From the NCBI GenBank assembly GCA_014898415.1, contig RCTD01000004.1, positions 2,417,001 to 2,481,000 of the forward strand: a stretch of DNA of 64,000 bases, read 5' to 3'. This DNA comes from Stromatinia cepivora. Taxonomy: Eukaryota; Ascomycota; Leotiomycetes; Helotiales; Sclerotiniaceae. The stretch's first letter is position 1, and every line of letters starts with the position of its first letter. This document shows positions 37,701 to 50,300 of this stretch, one piece after another. The position numbers and the translations under genes were made by a program. The notes under the pieces were generated by a model. The model ran no database searches and was not told the DNA's origin. It saw only the letters and a program-made list of their open reading frames with translations.

Positions 37701-37746
37701 TGACGCTCCGCTGGCCCTCCGGGGGCCACTGCCGTGGAGGCCGACT
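37701..37746 (-). repeat. GC-rich 46-bp hairpin element, copy 2
   Basis: Reverse complement of copies 1 and 3 with one difference (AGTCGG instead of AGTCTG). Its flanks share only ATAGTC on one side and GTCAT on the other with the other copies, which sets the core at about 46-49 bp. Confidence 0.9.
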
Positions 37747-37810
37747 ATGATAATCAAATATGAATTTATGAAACGGGATAAATACAGTATTAATAGATAT
37801 GACTTGATTA

Positions 37811-38015
37811 CCGTCTAAACTCATATAATCCGGAACACACTAAACCCTTTTGAAATAAGGTTATTTATTATTTCCTATTTCCGAATAAGAGAATCATCAA
37901 AGTGGATTGAAAATTTTCAATTTGTTAATCCACTTTCATAATCCATCCAATTATACATTTATAACCTTATTCTATAATAGGGAAAGTGTATTCCGGATTA
38001 TTTGAGTTTAGACGG
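37811..38015. mobile_element. 205-bp foldback MITE with TA target duplication
   Basis: The two ends are inverted repeats of about 31 bp, starting CCGTCTAAACTCA, with two mismatches. TA flanks both sides (37809-37810, 38016-38017), as for Tc1/mariner-type insertions. The interior has further inverted pairs (AATAAGGTTAT with ATAACCTTATT, AAGTGGATT with AATCCACTT), so nearly the whole element can fold into one hairpin. There is no coding capacity. Confidence 0.88.
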
Positions 38016-39520
38016 TAGAACACTATACGGAGTACACTCTAATAGATTTGATCCTAGTACTCTACATGACTTTAGGACCCTTAAAATCCATTTATATCCC
38101 TACACTACAACTTAGGCATCCTTAGTATTTGATGCAGGTACTCGAAAGGTTAATATTAGTATAAGTAAAATGATTTTCATCGTAGTCTTGTCTATCTGTT
38201 TTAGTCTTCTTCTCATGTATTCTAGAAAGAAATACTATATATAATCCATCACGAATTCTCCAATCATTCTATTTCATTCCATTCCATTTCCTTTCTCAAA
38301 AGCGAAAGAAACACCAAGAGGAACATGGTTTTCATTCATCATATGTAAGACCCATTGCAACATTACACAAAACGCCTAAACAGCGCCCCCATACCCAGCA
38401 CCCATACCATAACCTAAACCTATAACCCCGAATATCTTGCTCGAAAACATTGGGAATACAACATCATATATATGTAACATAACATAACATATTCTATTAG
38501 CTTTTAAAGTCCAACCATTCAAGTACAACCCAACTCCAGTAGGTAGCCAGCCCTTTCTCAAGAATCCTTAATTCCGACTCCCGAACACATACGCCTCAAG
38601 ATCCTTGTAACAACGGGATTGCTAACAAGAAAGTCTACATATTCATACATATTTATATATATTTATACCCGGTCGATCAAAGCAGTCCCTGAAAAAGGAA
38701 TACTACCCTACAAGGAGGTCCAGCTCTATACTAGAGTATGAGAAAGAGAAATTTCGCTTATTTTCTCTCTCTTCATCCAATTAAATGCATCAATTCAATG
38801 TGCACATGTCTTTTTTTTTTTCATGAGTGCCATCCAACTGTCAGTGCCACTGCATATCGGGAAACTAAAACGCTTGCGTAAGTAACATGCACAGTTAGTT
38901 AGTTACATACTAAGAAATATTCGAACTACGGAGGAGGAAGAAGAGGAGTCCCTTTCGCGGGGTTCGAAACTTAAACTTAAACTTAAATTTAAATGCATGC
39001 ATTCATTCAACATATCCCATACTGGGTGATTTATCTAGACAAAATCCAACTTGCATCTTTTTAAACACACTTCTCATTTCATGTAAATATACCTTGTATT
39101 TCTTCATTCCCCCGAATCGTCGATCTCCTTCAATATAGTGGCAGGCACTCATTTACTCACTTTGCATAGTAGTAGTACCGTACACCAATCCAACACCCAC
39201 ATTCTAATGTTCTAGGTATTCTTTCCTGTCTACCTGGCCGCGGAGTAAAGTAATGATATCGATACGAAAATAGTACCTACCAACCTACCTATCTAATCAC
39301 CCCTTCAAAACCACCCTTTACTTTTCTATATAATACCCCTATTCCCATCTCCATTCATTTTTTTTTTTCCTTTTATTTTTCATCTTGGTATCTTTTATAT
39401 ATTTTTTTTATATAATATACAACAACGTTTTGTTTGGGATAAATAGCCCGTCGACCTTTTCGTCTACCCGATCCATAGAACTGAGCATCTTATTAGAGAT
39501 ACAAACGCCAGATTCTGAAG

Positions 39521-41762
39521 ATGGAGACTACTTTTATGACTATTCATAGTGAGTTTTTTTTTAATAGGATTTTTTTTATTTTTGGTTGGAGTTTGGAAGG
39601 GGTTTGGGTGAGAGAGGGGTGAGGGAGGGGTAATGGAATGTGGAAAGCGCGGACGGGGAAGAGTGGGTTGGTGGGAGGGAATGCGGATATGGCTGCATGT
39701 CTTTTTTCATTTTCACGTTCTTGGTAGCAGATGGAAGGGCTCGTGGGTTTAAGGGCTAGTGTTCGGGGAAGGAAGGGGGCCAAGCACCCACGGGTGGGCC
39801 GGGGAGGATGGAGGAAAGATTCTGTTTCAACGTTCCTATTGTTTCCATGTTAGAGCTTTTATCTTTTTGTCTTTTTTTTCTCGGTTTTTTTATATTTCAT
39901 TCCCACATAGTCTGCCTCCACGGCAGTGGCCCCCGGAGGGCCAGCGGAGCGTCATAGCTCACTACGCTCTAAGACTTTCTACATAATATTCCATAGGGTT
40001 ATCAATCTTCCTGTTAGTTTAACATAGTCTCATGAATTATGCTAACGATTTACTTTTCATCAGATCTTTCTCGCGAAGCAAACATCCTTTTCGCTTCGGA
40101 GTCCATCTCTGATATCCTTGGGTACGAACCTGAGGATGTTGTGGGAAAACCTTGGTTCGAGTATTTCGACAAAGACAATGATAATACTCCACTTGCGCGT
40201 CAAGCTACAAGCCAAGGGGTTCATTTGGAGAAAGCTGCTGTGATTTATCATGCCAATATTCAACATAAGGAACCCGACGAGGAGGGGAAGCCAAAATTCG
40301 TTACTTGCGAATGTGTTTTTACGGTTGTTCATGATGTTTTGGTCGCTTGTACTAGTACGTACAATCGTGAGCAAGAGCATGAAACTCATATGGATCGAAT
40401 TCGTGGAGCTATTAGTATGATTTATTTCTTATCTCTTTTATTTTTTATTTATTTACTGACAATAATTTAGAGAAGGAAACTTCCAAGAGTCTTGTCAAAC
40501 GATTCACTGCTCCTCCAAAGGATTTGAGATATCATATGTTGGAGAATCTTTCCTTCAAGTTTCGAGTTCCAAATACCGACCTCTCTACACGTGAACCAAG
40601 AGCTGCTCTCATTCTTAATCGTTTCACTCGAAGCTTGACAGTCATGTATTCTACTGATGCGATTGAAAAGGTTCTCGGTATCAGTAAGGAATATATTGTT
40701 GGTAAAAGCTTTTACGAATGCATTCAACAACAATGCTTGACGGAATCCATTGCAGCTATCGAAAGTGCCAAAGGCAATGATTCCATCGCTCATCTCATCT
40801 TTTGGTGTCGTGATCCACGGCATCCTCATGAAATTGAGGAACTCAATCAAGCTCTTGATGATGCTAGTGATATTAGTGGAAGTGAAGATGAGAGTGAAGG
40901 TGGTGTAGTTGATGGAAATTTGAACTCATCATCTACTCCATCAACCACTCGATCTATTACTCAACCCAGCAGAGGAGGAGTGATTCGACGAAATAATCGT
41001 CAAAGATCTACTGGTAATCCCGTTACTCGTGAGGTTCTAACTGTTTTTCAACCCATTCAATTGGAAGCCGTCATTTCTTGTACTTCGGATGGTTTGGTTG
41101 TTATTTTGCGTAAAGCTCCAGCCGCATCTCCAGTTGATCATCGAGCAATTGCTCCATGGGGTATCAATCCCATCGCTCCTCACCTTCATCAACCAGCTCT
41201 CAATGATCGTTTCATTCATGGACCTCAAGCTTCGGCTCTTCAACCCGGTACTTCCAAAGAAGAAGCCATCAAGAGTATTCGAGAAGTGGCCGTATTCGCA
41301 TGGGCTCTTTGTGGTATCAATGGAAATATTTCCGCTTATGGACATGGTAAACCCGGACCCAAATCTCAACCCGCCGCCCTACCAGTTTGGAATCCGGATG
41401 GACCCACGGAGATGGATCCTCCGATTAATCAAGCCGAGGTTGATTGGAAGCGAAGAATTGGGAAGAGAAAGGAAACGGGAAGATCACTCGGGAGTGTTTT
41501 TCGAGAGGAAAGAAATGAGAGGAGAGAGAAGAGAAGAAAGACGGAGACGGCGGGGGAAATGAAACCAGATGGTTATGCGGCACCGCATGGTTATCAACCG
41601 CTTGGTCAGACGAGTTATGCTAATCAGGATCATGGATTTAATTCTGGTGGTTCGGCTCCTGGAAATGGAAATGGACTTGGGAATCATGGGAATGGTAATG
41701 GTGAGGGTTATGGAAATGGAAATGGAAATAATCGTAATGGAAATGGGAATGGTACTCACTAA
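39521..41762 (+). CDS. Protein with two PAS domains
   Basis: Exons 39521-39548 (28 nt), 40064-40414 and 40471-41762, giving 556 aa. Intron 1 (515 nt) is unusually long for this window and carries hairpin element copy 3. The first PAS domain covers about residues 10-110 (FASESISDILGYEPEDVVGK, then WFEYFD). A second PAS-like block covers about residues 160-240 (STDAIEKVLGISKEYIVGKS, then FYECI). A Ser/Asp/Glu-rich linker, a basic RKRRK-like cluster (EERNERREKRRK) and an Asn/Gly repeat tail (GNGNG...) follow. No LOV-type NCRFLQ motif and no GATA zinc finger are present, so it is unlikely to be a white-collar photoreceptor. The PAS blocks suggest sensing or protein interaction, probably nuclear. 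The ligand is unknown. Confidence 0.82.
39909..39954 (+). repeat. GC-rich 46-bp hairpin element, copy 3 (in an intron)
   Basis: Identical to copy 1 over 46 bases and located within intron 1 of the PAS-protein gene. It is followed directly by ATAGCTCACTACGCTC, a relative of the ATAGCTCGCTGCGCTC found 40-60 bp upstream of copy 1. Confidence 0.92.
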
Positions 41763-43055
41763 TAGTATCACTTCGGACCCAGGCCAACGAGCATGCGTAA
41801 AGCAATAAGACTCGTACCAGGAAACTAATCGGATGATGGTGATTCATTTCATCGAGCGGCAGTTTCAGGATCGGATTTCATTTTGCTGATTTTTATGGAG
41901 GGGATTGAAGATAAGGGATGGAAATGGAAATGGAAATGGAAAAGGAAAAAATGGAAAGAAAATCAAATTTAAGGTGATGACCTGGCGAGTTGAAATGATG
42001 ATGATGATGATGTTGTTGATGAAGTTAACGATACGATCTTTATGCAAGGGAATAGGATGAATGTTGGATGTTGGATGTTGGATGTGGGATGTTTTCATGA
42101 TTCTTTTACGATTCAAAATTGGATGCAGATTATACTGTATACCCACATATTGGGGGTACAGTATGACATGATATGGTTGTGGTGGAATATGGTGTGGTGT
42201 GAGTTTAATGGTATAAGGAGGAATGGAGAAGGAGAAGGGGAAATGGAAAAAGAGAAAATTTAGAAAATTAGTAGTGCAATATCATTCTTTTTATTTGCGG
42301 ATTTTTGGGAATTTTTGAGGGGGGATGTGAGAGAGAGGAGATGTGATTTTTATTTAGAGTAGAGAGGAGAGGAGGGAGATGGAGATATGTGAGACTTGAG
42401 TGGTAATATATGATTATGTGATAAATATATAAATATGTGATAAATATATAAATATAGATATTACTAAAGTTTGTATATATCAATACCTAGTAAGTAGTAG
42501 TAAAGAAGTACTTACTACGTATTCCTAACTACCTAGGAAAAAAATGATAATGATATTCGAGTATTCCTGGATGGAAGCTTGGACCTCTTACATCTGTCGG
42601 ATAATCTAACCCCAAATAGCTTAGCTTAGCTTAGCTTAGCTCAGGAACGCGATTTATTTACTCCGTAGAGAGCTTGAGGATACGGTGGAATTTTGGGTCG
42701 GGATACTAGATAGCTTCATCGATAATTGATACTTACTTACTAGGTAGAAATTGAGTTTATCGCAATACAACAACCTCCCGCGATTAAATTACGTTCGCTT
42801 GAGATCCTTTATTTGGGTGATTGTATCGGTTTCTTCTAAGGGATTGTGCGGTTTAGATTGCGAGGCTTTTGGTGGTTAGGTTAAGCTCTTCGAAAGAAAG
42901 GAAGGTCGAAAGGGCGAAAGGAAGAGCGGTTTTGTGCGACCTTGAGTTTAGAGTCTTGACGCGGCGAAGAAGGAGAAGAAGGAGAGAATAATAGTTCTTT
43001 CGCAATAGCATCGGTGCGATATCTTCGGAAGCAAGAAGCAACCAAACAAGCAGTC
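41763..43055. other. Intergenic between PAS and YIPF6-like genes
   Basis: 3' flank of the PAS gene and promoter of the next gene. It has GGAAAT repeats (about 41920-41945), GATGTTGGAT repeats (42060-42085), a two-copy ATATGTGATAAATATATAA unit (42413-42455) and an AGCTT pentamer run (42617-42641). No gene is seen. Confidence 0.7.
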
Positions 43056-44331
43056 ATGGCTTCATCTTCAAATCCATATCAACATTATAATCAACAGCAT
43101 ATGGAGGAGGATGATTTGATTGATCCGGATGATGGTATGTTTTAGTTTAATTTTGTTACTTGTTGTTTGGGTCTTATTTACTTCATTTTCTGCTTTGGTC
43201 TCTATTCTACTGTGTTTGCCTTCCCGCCATCGTCAACCAACCTTGGCATGAGGTTATATCTACACGGAGATGTGAGGGGTTAAATACTTTCATACTTCTT
43301 TGATATTACCCATCATTTACTATACACTTCTAACATCCGCCCTCCTTCACACCTCACATCCATCTTCCCCTGCTAACCCCTCATTCCAGCAACTCTCGAT
43401 GATCTCGATGATCCTCTCAATGCCACAACATCCCGCACACCATTAACAGGCAATATCCAAACCACCCAATCTTCCTCCCAATCAAATCAAAATTATCTCA
43501 CCTCCCGCATTCCCGGCGAAGATCGTCGAGCCCCAACAAACACTCTCGATGAATCAGTCTGGGAAACTCTATCTCGAGATCTCTCAGCCATCTGGTCCAA
43601 AATGCGCGAAGTCCTTTACCCAAAATACCTATTCGGTGGTTCTATGATCGATTCCCACGGTTTACGAGGTGCATATTCACAATTTCGAGAAAATGGAATG
43701 CAAGGAGCTAGAGAAGAATTGAGGGGTATGATTGGAAGAGTTACGGATGTGGAAGGTCTTACACAGGGAAATGCCATGAGTGAGGGATTAAGAGATTGGG
43801 ATTTATGGGGTCCGTTGGTTTTTTGTTTGGGTTTATCATTGTTATTGAGCTTTAGGGCGAGAGGTGATCAGATGAGTAAAGTTTTTAGTGGGGTTTTTGC
43901 AATGGTTTGGTTGGGTGAGGCGGTGGTTACGGTACAGATTAAGTTATTGGGAGGAAATATGTATGTTTGGTTTTCTCTTCCTCTTCTCTCTCTTTTCCCT
44001 TCCCCTTCCCTCTCCATCTTCCCATTCTCTCTTCCAGATCCGCCCATCCCTCTATAACCCCACTAATACCTCTCCCCATAGTTCCTTCGCCCAATCCGTC
44101 TGCATAATAGGTTACACACTCTTCCCACTCGTTATCGCCGCTCTCCTTAGCGCTCTCGGTCTTCATCCCATTCCTCGAATCCCAATATACATAGTATTAG
44201 TTGCATGGAGTATGGCAGCAGGTATTAGTATATTAGGTGGTAGTGGAGTTGTCAAAAATCGAGTGGGACTGGCGGTTTTTCCTTTGTTTGTTTTTTATTT
44301 GATGTTAGGGGCGCTTTGTTTTATTTCTTAG
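43056..44331 (+). CDS. YIPF6/Yip4-family Golgi membrane protein
   Basis: Exons 43056-43134, 43390-43960 and 44082-44331, giving 299 aa. The N-terminal 100 residues are hydrophilic and acidic (MEEDDLIDPDD, then DDLDDPLNATT). A VLYPKYLF stretch and RDWDLWGPLVFCLGLSLLLS follow, the latter being the usual entry into the first membrane helix of this family. Four more hydrophobic segments follow (KVFSGVFAMVWLGEAVVTV, QSVCIIGYTLFPLVIAALLS, IPIYIVLVAWSMAAGISI and LAVFPLFVFYLMLGALCFI). The conserved LLGGNISFAQSVCIIGY is created by splicing of intron 2. Yip1-family proteins span ER-Golgi membranes and bind Rab GTPases in vesicle traffic. Confidence 0.9.
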
Positions 44332-47300
44332 GTTATAGACTTGGACCTTGTTCCCGAGTTGGATGGGGTGGAAATGGAGATCTGGGAGAGGGGATGTGGG
44401 ATGTAGAAGGGGAGGCGGGGCGGGTTTCAGAGGAGGGAGGGGCAAGGCTTTTTGAGGGAGAAGGCAGGGAGGGGAGGGAGGGAAAAAAGTACGAGCTTTT
44501 ATGAGTTTCTTCTTACACTTGTCTATCCTAAGTTTATTTGATCTGCTATTCGATACTGCCCTATAGTTACCATGATATACAGTGATATCATGATCAAATG
44601 AAATAGAACTTTGCTTGGTGGTGCGGAATGGAAGATAGATTGTTATTGATTATTATAATCGCTAAAGTTTGATGCTTGATTTACTATTGTCGTTTTATTC
44701 CCTTTCAGCATTACCATCTCACTATCCCTCATTACCCTGCGCTACTTTCTCTTCCCGTCATCATTAGGTTAGCGAACCCCCTAAAATCCAAATCAGGCCC
44801 AAGATCATGCCGGGCTCTATGAAATATCCCACTCAATCCATGGTTTTAGTGGCGTATATAAGGTCCGAAAAAAGTAGAGAATTATATTCCTGAAGTGCGA
44901 ATTCCAGGAGTCAGTTCATGAGGATCATTATAAAGATAAAATAATACGGAGAGGGGTATCTAAAGGGTGGGTGGGTTAATGTATTCTGTAATTAGTTGGC
45001 ATTTGTGTAATTTTTTTTTCTTTTTTTTTGGGGTATTTCTTTTTATAATTGTATCTTTATATTTTTTTTATCTCTATGTCGTGAAAACGTAAAGTGTTAA
45101 TCTTGGCTCAGATTTGGAAGCTAGTCCAGTACGGACGCATATCCGCTAGGTAAGTTGTCTCTAGATCTAATGCTCTGTTTATATATTATATTGAATACTT
45201 TGAAATATATTTTGTAGTTGTTTTAGGGGATTAGAGTTGAGTTGCGTATTAGAGGAAGGAGGTTTTGGGTGCTAGGTGGGTTGTGAGATTAAATTGGGTT
45301 TGGGGTTGGTAATTTAGTATTTGGGAAAGAGGAGAGGAGAGAGAAGAGGGGGAGGGGGAGGGGGAAGATGAGGATGGTGATGATGGTGATGATTATATTG
45401 GATGGTGGTTTTTGTTATTGTTTTGCTTGTTTTTTATTGATGTTTTTATTGTAATTGATGAGCGAGGAATTATTTTTTACTAGTGTAAGTTTTATATTTT
45501 GATGATTGTTCTTTTTTTGTTATTATATATTCTGGCTGTTATTTTTTATTTTTTATTTTTATTTTTGATACATGATATATAATGTATAATTCATTTTTTC
45601 TATTAATATTATCCATCAAGATGTAGTATAACTCTTACGAGTGTCTATTCTTGTATTTACGGGAGTTACAAAGGCTATTTAATTTGTTGATAATCATATC
45701 TTTACGTTTAATACACGCACTCATAGAAATGCTCTAGTATGATATGAGAGGGTTAGGATAGATGGGGAGGGGTTTATATATTGTTCCTCTTCGCTCTCCC
45801 CTTTGGCAAATTAATAAAGTATACGGAAAAAGAAGGCTTGGAGGAATTTTATTTCATATATTTTGGGCTTATTATATGCGTGTTCCCTTCTGTTTGAGCT
45901 AATATATAAATCATCTAGAATTCAATAACGTTTCTCTTCAAGTATACTATGTGATGCCACTGAACTCTAATCTGAAGGTTGAAGGCGTACATACAGTACT
46001 CTTAGTTCTTGAGAACTCTTGAATAATTATTGAAAACTTCTCCTTAATGCACTAAAAATAAATGTGCTTATTTTCCCATCGATACTTGTCTCGTTACTAT
46101 CGAATCTCAGCTCATTATTATCACCACTCTCTCAGATTAGTGTTCCGGTAAAATAACCTCCTCAATTAGCCCACCGACTAATTATTCCTGTTTTCATCTT
46201 TATCTCTATGTAAAGCTTTTGCAGCTACAGCTCATACCATGACATGCTTTTATGCAACTCTACTGTGGATTAATGCTTTAGAAACTTCTTTGAGGGAGAT
46301 GAGGGGTTTTTATACCTAGTAGATTGAAAGAATAGAGAAAAGATAGGGTAATAGGGAAGATGGAAGGGTGGAAATGTTGGGAGATGGAGGTAGTGGTGTT
46401 AGGGATAATCAGGTGAAGATGAAGAAATAATCGGGATGTCATGGAATGAATTATTGGAGAAATTGAAAAAGTTGGACGGATATATGGAATTATAAGATTA
46501 CAACAAGAGATAGAGTGAGTATATTAAGAATCTAGTAATCTGAATCGATGATGGTATATCCGATAACAGGATTCAGCAGTATTAAGTCATATAAAGAAAT
46601 GGAATGAAAGCTTAGAAGAGAAGGGGGAGGGAACAAAATCTTTTCGTTTCTAAGGCTAAGGAATAAGAATATGGGATGAAGGTTGATGGTTGTGTAGTGG
46701 GTACTGTTATTGATTCTTTCTACTATTTCCGCTGAACATCGTTTTTATTTTTATCATTCTCAATCCATGATGTATTAATCCATCTATCTATCTACTCTCA
46801 TCGCTCATCTCAACCAACACCCCTCAGAACCACCCTCGAACCTTACACACTCCCACCTTGACTTACTTGATCGAAAACAACCATAAGAACCAGAATTCCC
46901 ATCTTTGATACTTTCCTCCACAGTGAGAATGATCTCAACGGAGAAGGGGTTATTATATACTTCCCTTACGAAATCTCGTACTTTTGCCTTGGCTTCGCTG
47001 ATATCAGAAAGGTTAGCGGAATATAAACTTACTGGGATATTAAATAATAATTCTCTATATATGTGGTAATTAATGAAAAGGAGAGTACCCATATAAATAT
47101 TTGAAAGTTAGGAATGGATATTGGATGGTAGATCTTGTAGGAGGAAGAAATGAGAGTGGTGAATATGTTATGATATAGATGCAGGATTAGATTGAGAGTG
47201 GAGGTAAGGTATTCTGTTTGTGAAAAGAAGGGTTGGAGAGTGATGTGGATGAGAGGGCCAGGGGGTATGTGAGATATTATTTGCTTTTGTTATTGTTGAT

Positions 47301-50300
47301 TTTTATATCACTCTGTCATCGAAGGGGCTAAAGTTTAGTTTCTTTCGTGGGAGGACTGTTGCTGCTGTTGTTTGTGATCTTCTCATTCTGAATTGATGCA
47401 GTCCTCTGAGTCTTCCGGAATATCTGACTCCAATCTTCACGCAGATACAATGATTGATGTCATCGCGATTAAGATCTCTACATGGTACAAATAACAAAGT
47501 AGTTGTGTCGTTTTCATATGACTTGAGTGATTTGAATAATAAAAAAGGTTTATATCCCACAAATTAACATCTTTACTGATTGATTATTATTTGCGTTAGG
47601 GAATCATAGATGAAGGGTTTCTCAGAAATATAATCACGGCCTAGTATTCAACCAATGGGACTGAGACTTCATTAAGTAAAGTACATAAACTAGTTCCGGA
47701 TGGTGTTCTCTCTTAACCATAGCAGGTATAAGGATAGATAGATATCAATGAACTACGTGAAAGATTTGAGGTTTAATTTCTTGCAAGTTATTAAAGCAGG
47801 ACTGGGGTTAAGGGAGGGTGAAATCGTTGCTTGTTGTATTGTTGCCGTTTTATGTTTTATTCATACTAATTTACATGGTAGTAGCTGTTCTATCACTTCA
47901 TAATTCCTTTCGTCACTCCATTATTAGTCATTGTTGTAAGTTTAGAGACCTCCACGACTGCATGGTATGCAAGAATTATAAAGTCTTGTAACAGTTACAA
48001 CTAGCTGCTTTTACTGTCATCCAAATCAAGACTTGAGTCACATCCGAGCCTCCTATTCCCTTTCATGTTCCAGAAGCCTAGAAGGGTGAGTCCAATTCAC
48101 CCGGTGTTGATATGGATGTGACTTGAGAAAGTTGAGGCCTTATATATTAATTTTATGAGGAATCTGTGATCATAGTGAGAGTGGATGAGGTGAATCTTTT
48201 CCGTGATATATAGCCTCATCAAACTTTGTGCCTCGAAAACGTAAGTTCCAGGTTTTCCTTGCTGTAAACATGGGCTTGGGGTGAATATACAGCTTCGGGG
48301 ATTGCAGTATTCTTTTGATATCTATTTAAGAACTCCGAGAACGACTCTCATACCTTCACACCAAAGACTAATCGATGAGATAGACTTGATGTGATGAGCA
48401 GTTGCTAAGAAGATTTTTCCTTTCCAAGCTGTGGTTACGATTGTAGTTTCATATACTTCGATAAAGAACATTGAGGGGACCTTAAGTGTTACAATCATTT
48501 TTGCTATCAAAGAAGTTCTACTACTTTCAACGAATGTATTCTCATCATTATATCTTACTATTCTTGTAATGAAGTCGCCAACTTCCCGTCTAACCTTTTT
48601 GCAAATTCTGCTTCGTGTTCGTATAGTTGTCACGGTTTACTTGTTCCATTGCTTCAAGGAAACATTTAAATCCCTATCATCGCTTATGCCTTCTCAGTTG
48701 AGATAGTACTACTGCGTGTAATTTAAGTACCTTAGGGGGACTAAGTAACCCCCAGCCATACGAGAAGTAAGAACACTAACTTTCGTGCATACTATCAAGC
48801 TTATAAAGGGGATTTTCATCATCGTGATACTACCCTTGGCTCATACTATCATGCCCTGAGATTCTGAACTAAGAATATGAGATGAATAATCTTAAGCAAA
48901 AACTTTAAGCATAACTATTTGAAAAAAACCTCAAGTTATAGAATCATTCTGCCTGTAAGCAGATACATTATGCAAGAAAGCACCTCTAACAACGCTACTG
49001 GAGCAAGGAGAGTAAATTTCAGAGTTAGAATGTTGGTGCTCAAGAACTTTAATCCAATGGAGGAGCTTTTTCCATCGTGAGTCAGTATATCGCTCAGGGT
49101 TCACCGCTGTCGTCCTTCATGGTTCTTGTCATTTGCTGATATATATTAACTTTTATTATTTACATTCCTCCTTGATTCAATAGTGTCTCATTTCCTTCGA
49201 TTGGTGTACCAGAATGTACCCAATTCATGAAATTCAGCTTGTGATATTTGTCACGTTATCATCTAAACTCTTGCGCTTCTAGCACATTCACTATATCTTA
49301 AGCCCTCTGATTGCCGTTTCAGTATGTTAGCTAAAGTCCTACATTCTCCTCCTGTAAATATGTTGTCATCGACAAGCGACTGTGCACACTTACTGTCGCT
49401 GGACTATTAATCACACAAAACCCCCCCCCCCCCACAACCCTTCAGTAAATACCCTAGAAATCCTCCTCCGAAAGCCTTGCATAAACATGCAGGTTTATTT
49501 TGGCTACCCTCAAGACACCCTTGGTCCGAAAGCGCACGAAAATGGGGAAACTTTGATATGCAAAATCTCTGGGAAGAGTAATGCTTTTATGTAAGAGGAA
49601 ACAGAGTATATTTTGATGGTTGAAGAGATTAATCTCAAATCTGTGGAGAGATTCAATATTCTTCCAGAAAAGGCTGACCACATGAGAATAATCAGATCAC
49701 AAGATGTGGAGATGGATATCGTAGATTCAAGTGAATGATACTGCCAATTTTAGCACCGTTCCCCAAACCCCAGCCTCATAATATCTTTATTTAAGTCAGC
49801 CGGAAAGAGCAGTCTTTCTTTCTTTTATTATGACTCGCAGGCAAGAGTAATATGGGCGAACAGGATCTGGTCGGTCTAGTACCCATAATGTTGGTTCGAA
49901 GTATGCTTATCAAAGCAGGGAGTCTATACTCTTTCAAAGCCCAACAAAAGAAGGGACGCAATATGGAAATCCCTGTTATTCCCTCTTTATCCTTTAACTG
50001 TAAATGAAATCAATTGTTATCAACTCGTTCATATCATTGCCGTTTATACAGAAAGTTTTGATGCTCATCGGATCGTCGTATGAAGTGGTTTTGCGCTAGA
50101 AAACGTTCCACCAGTGTCTGACACCTTTGAGAATACTCAAGTCCTAAATATGGGAGTTCCCATAGCAGGACCCTAAACTTATATAGTACCATCTTATTTC
50201 TAATTCATTACATTATCTCGTCAAATGCACTCGCTTACTGCGGGGTAAACTCATATCACTGCCATGCGGTGACTTAGATTCTTTGATACAGTTTACGGTT

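Larger units (their letters stand above)
35710..39520. other. 3.8-kb intergenic region with MITE and hairpin element
   Basis: Lies between the divergent EED (-) and PAS-protein (+) genes and should hold both promoters. It contains hairpin element copy 2 (37701-37746), the foldback MITE (37811-38015), GTGTCG-type repeats near 36278-36305, and pyrimidine-rich stretches upstream of the PAS gene. Short open frames (up to 103 aa at 37274-37585, minus) match nothing I recognise. Confidence 0.65.

Noticed and set aside
39521..41762. White-collar/LOV photoreceptor identity
   Set aside because: The PAS domains lack the flavin-binding cysteine motif, and there is no GATA zinc finger.
41484..41847. Frames rich in Ile/Ser or His/Tyr/Phe
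   Set aside because: Shadows of the Asn/Gly repeat tail of the PAS protein.
46805..47092. 95-codon minus-strand frame
   Set aside because: No recognised domain and no convincing exon partner, although GTAAGT sites occur in it. Not enough for a gene call.
48322..48633. 103-codon minus-strand frame
   Set aside because: No domain and no splice or start context beyond chance.
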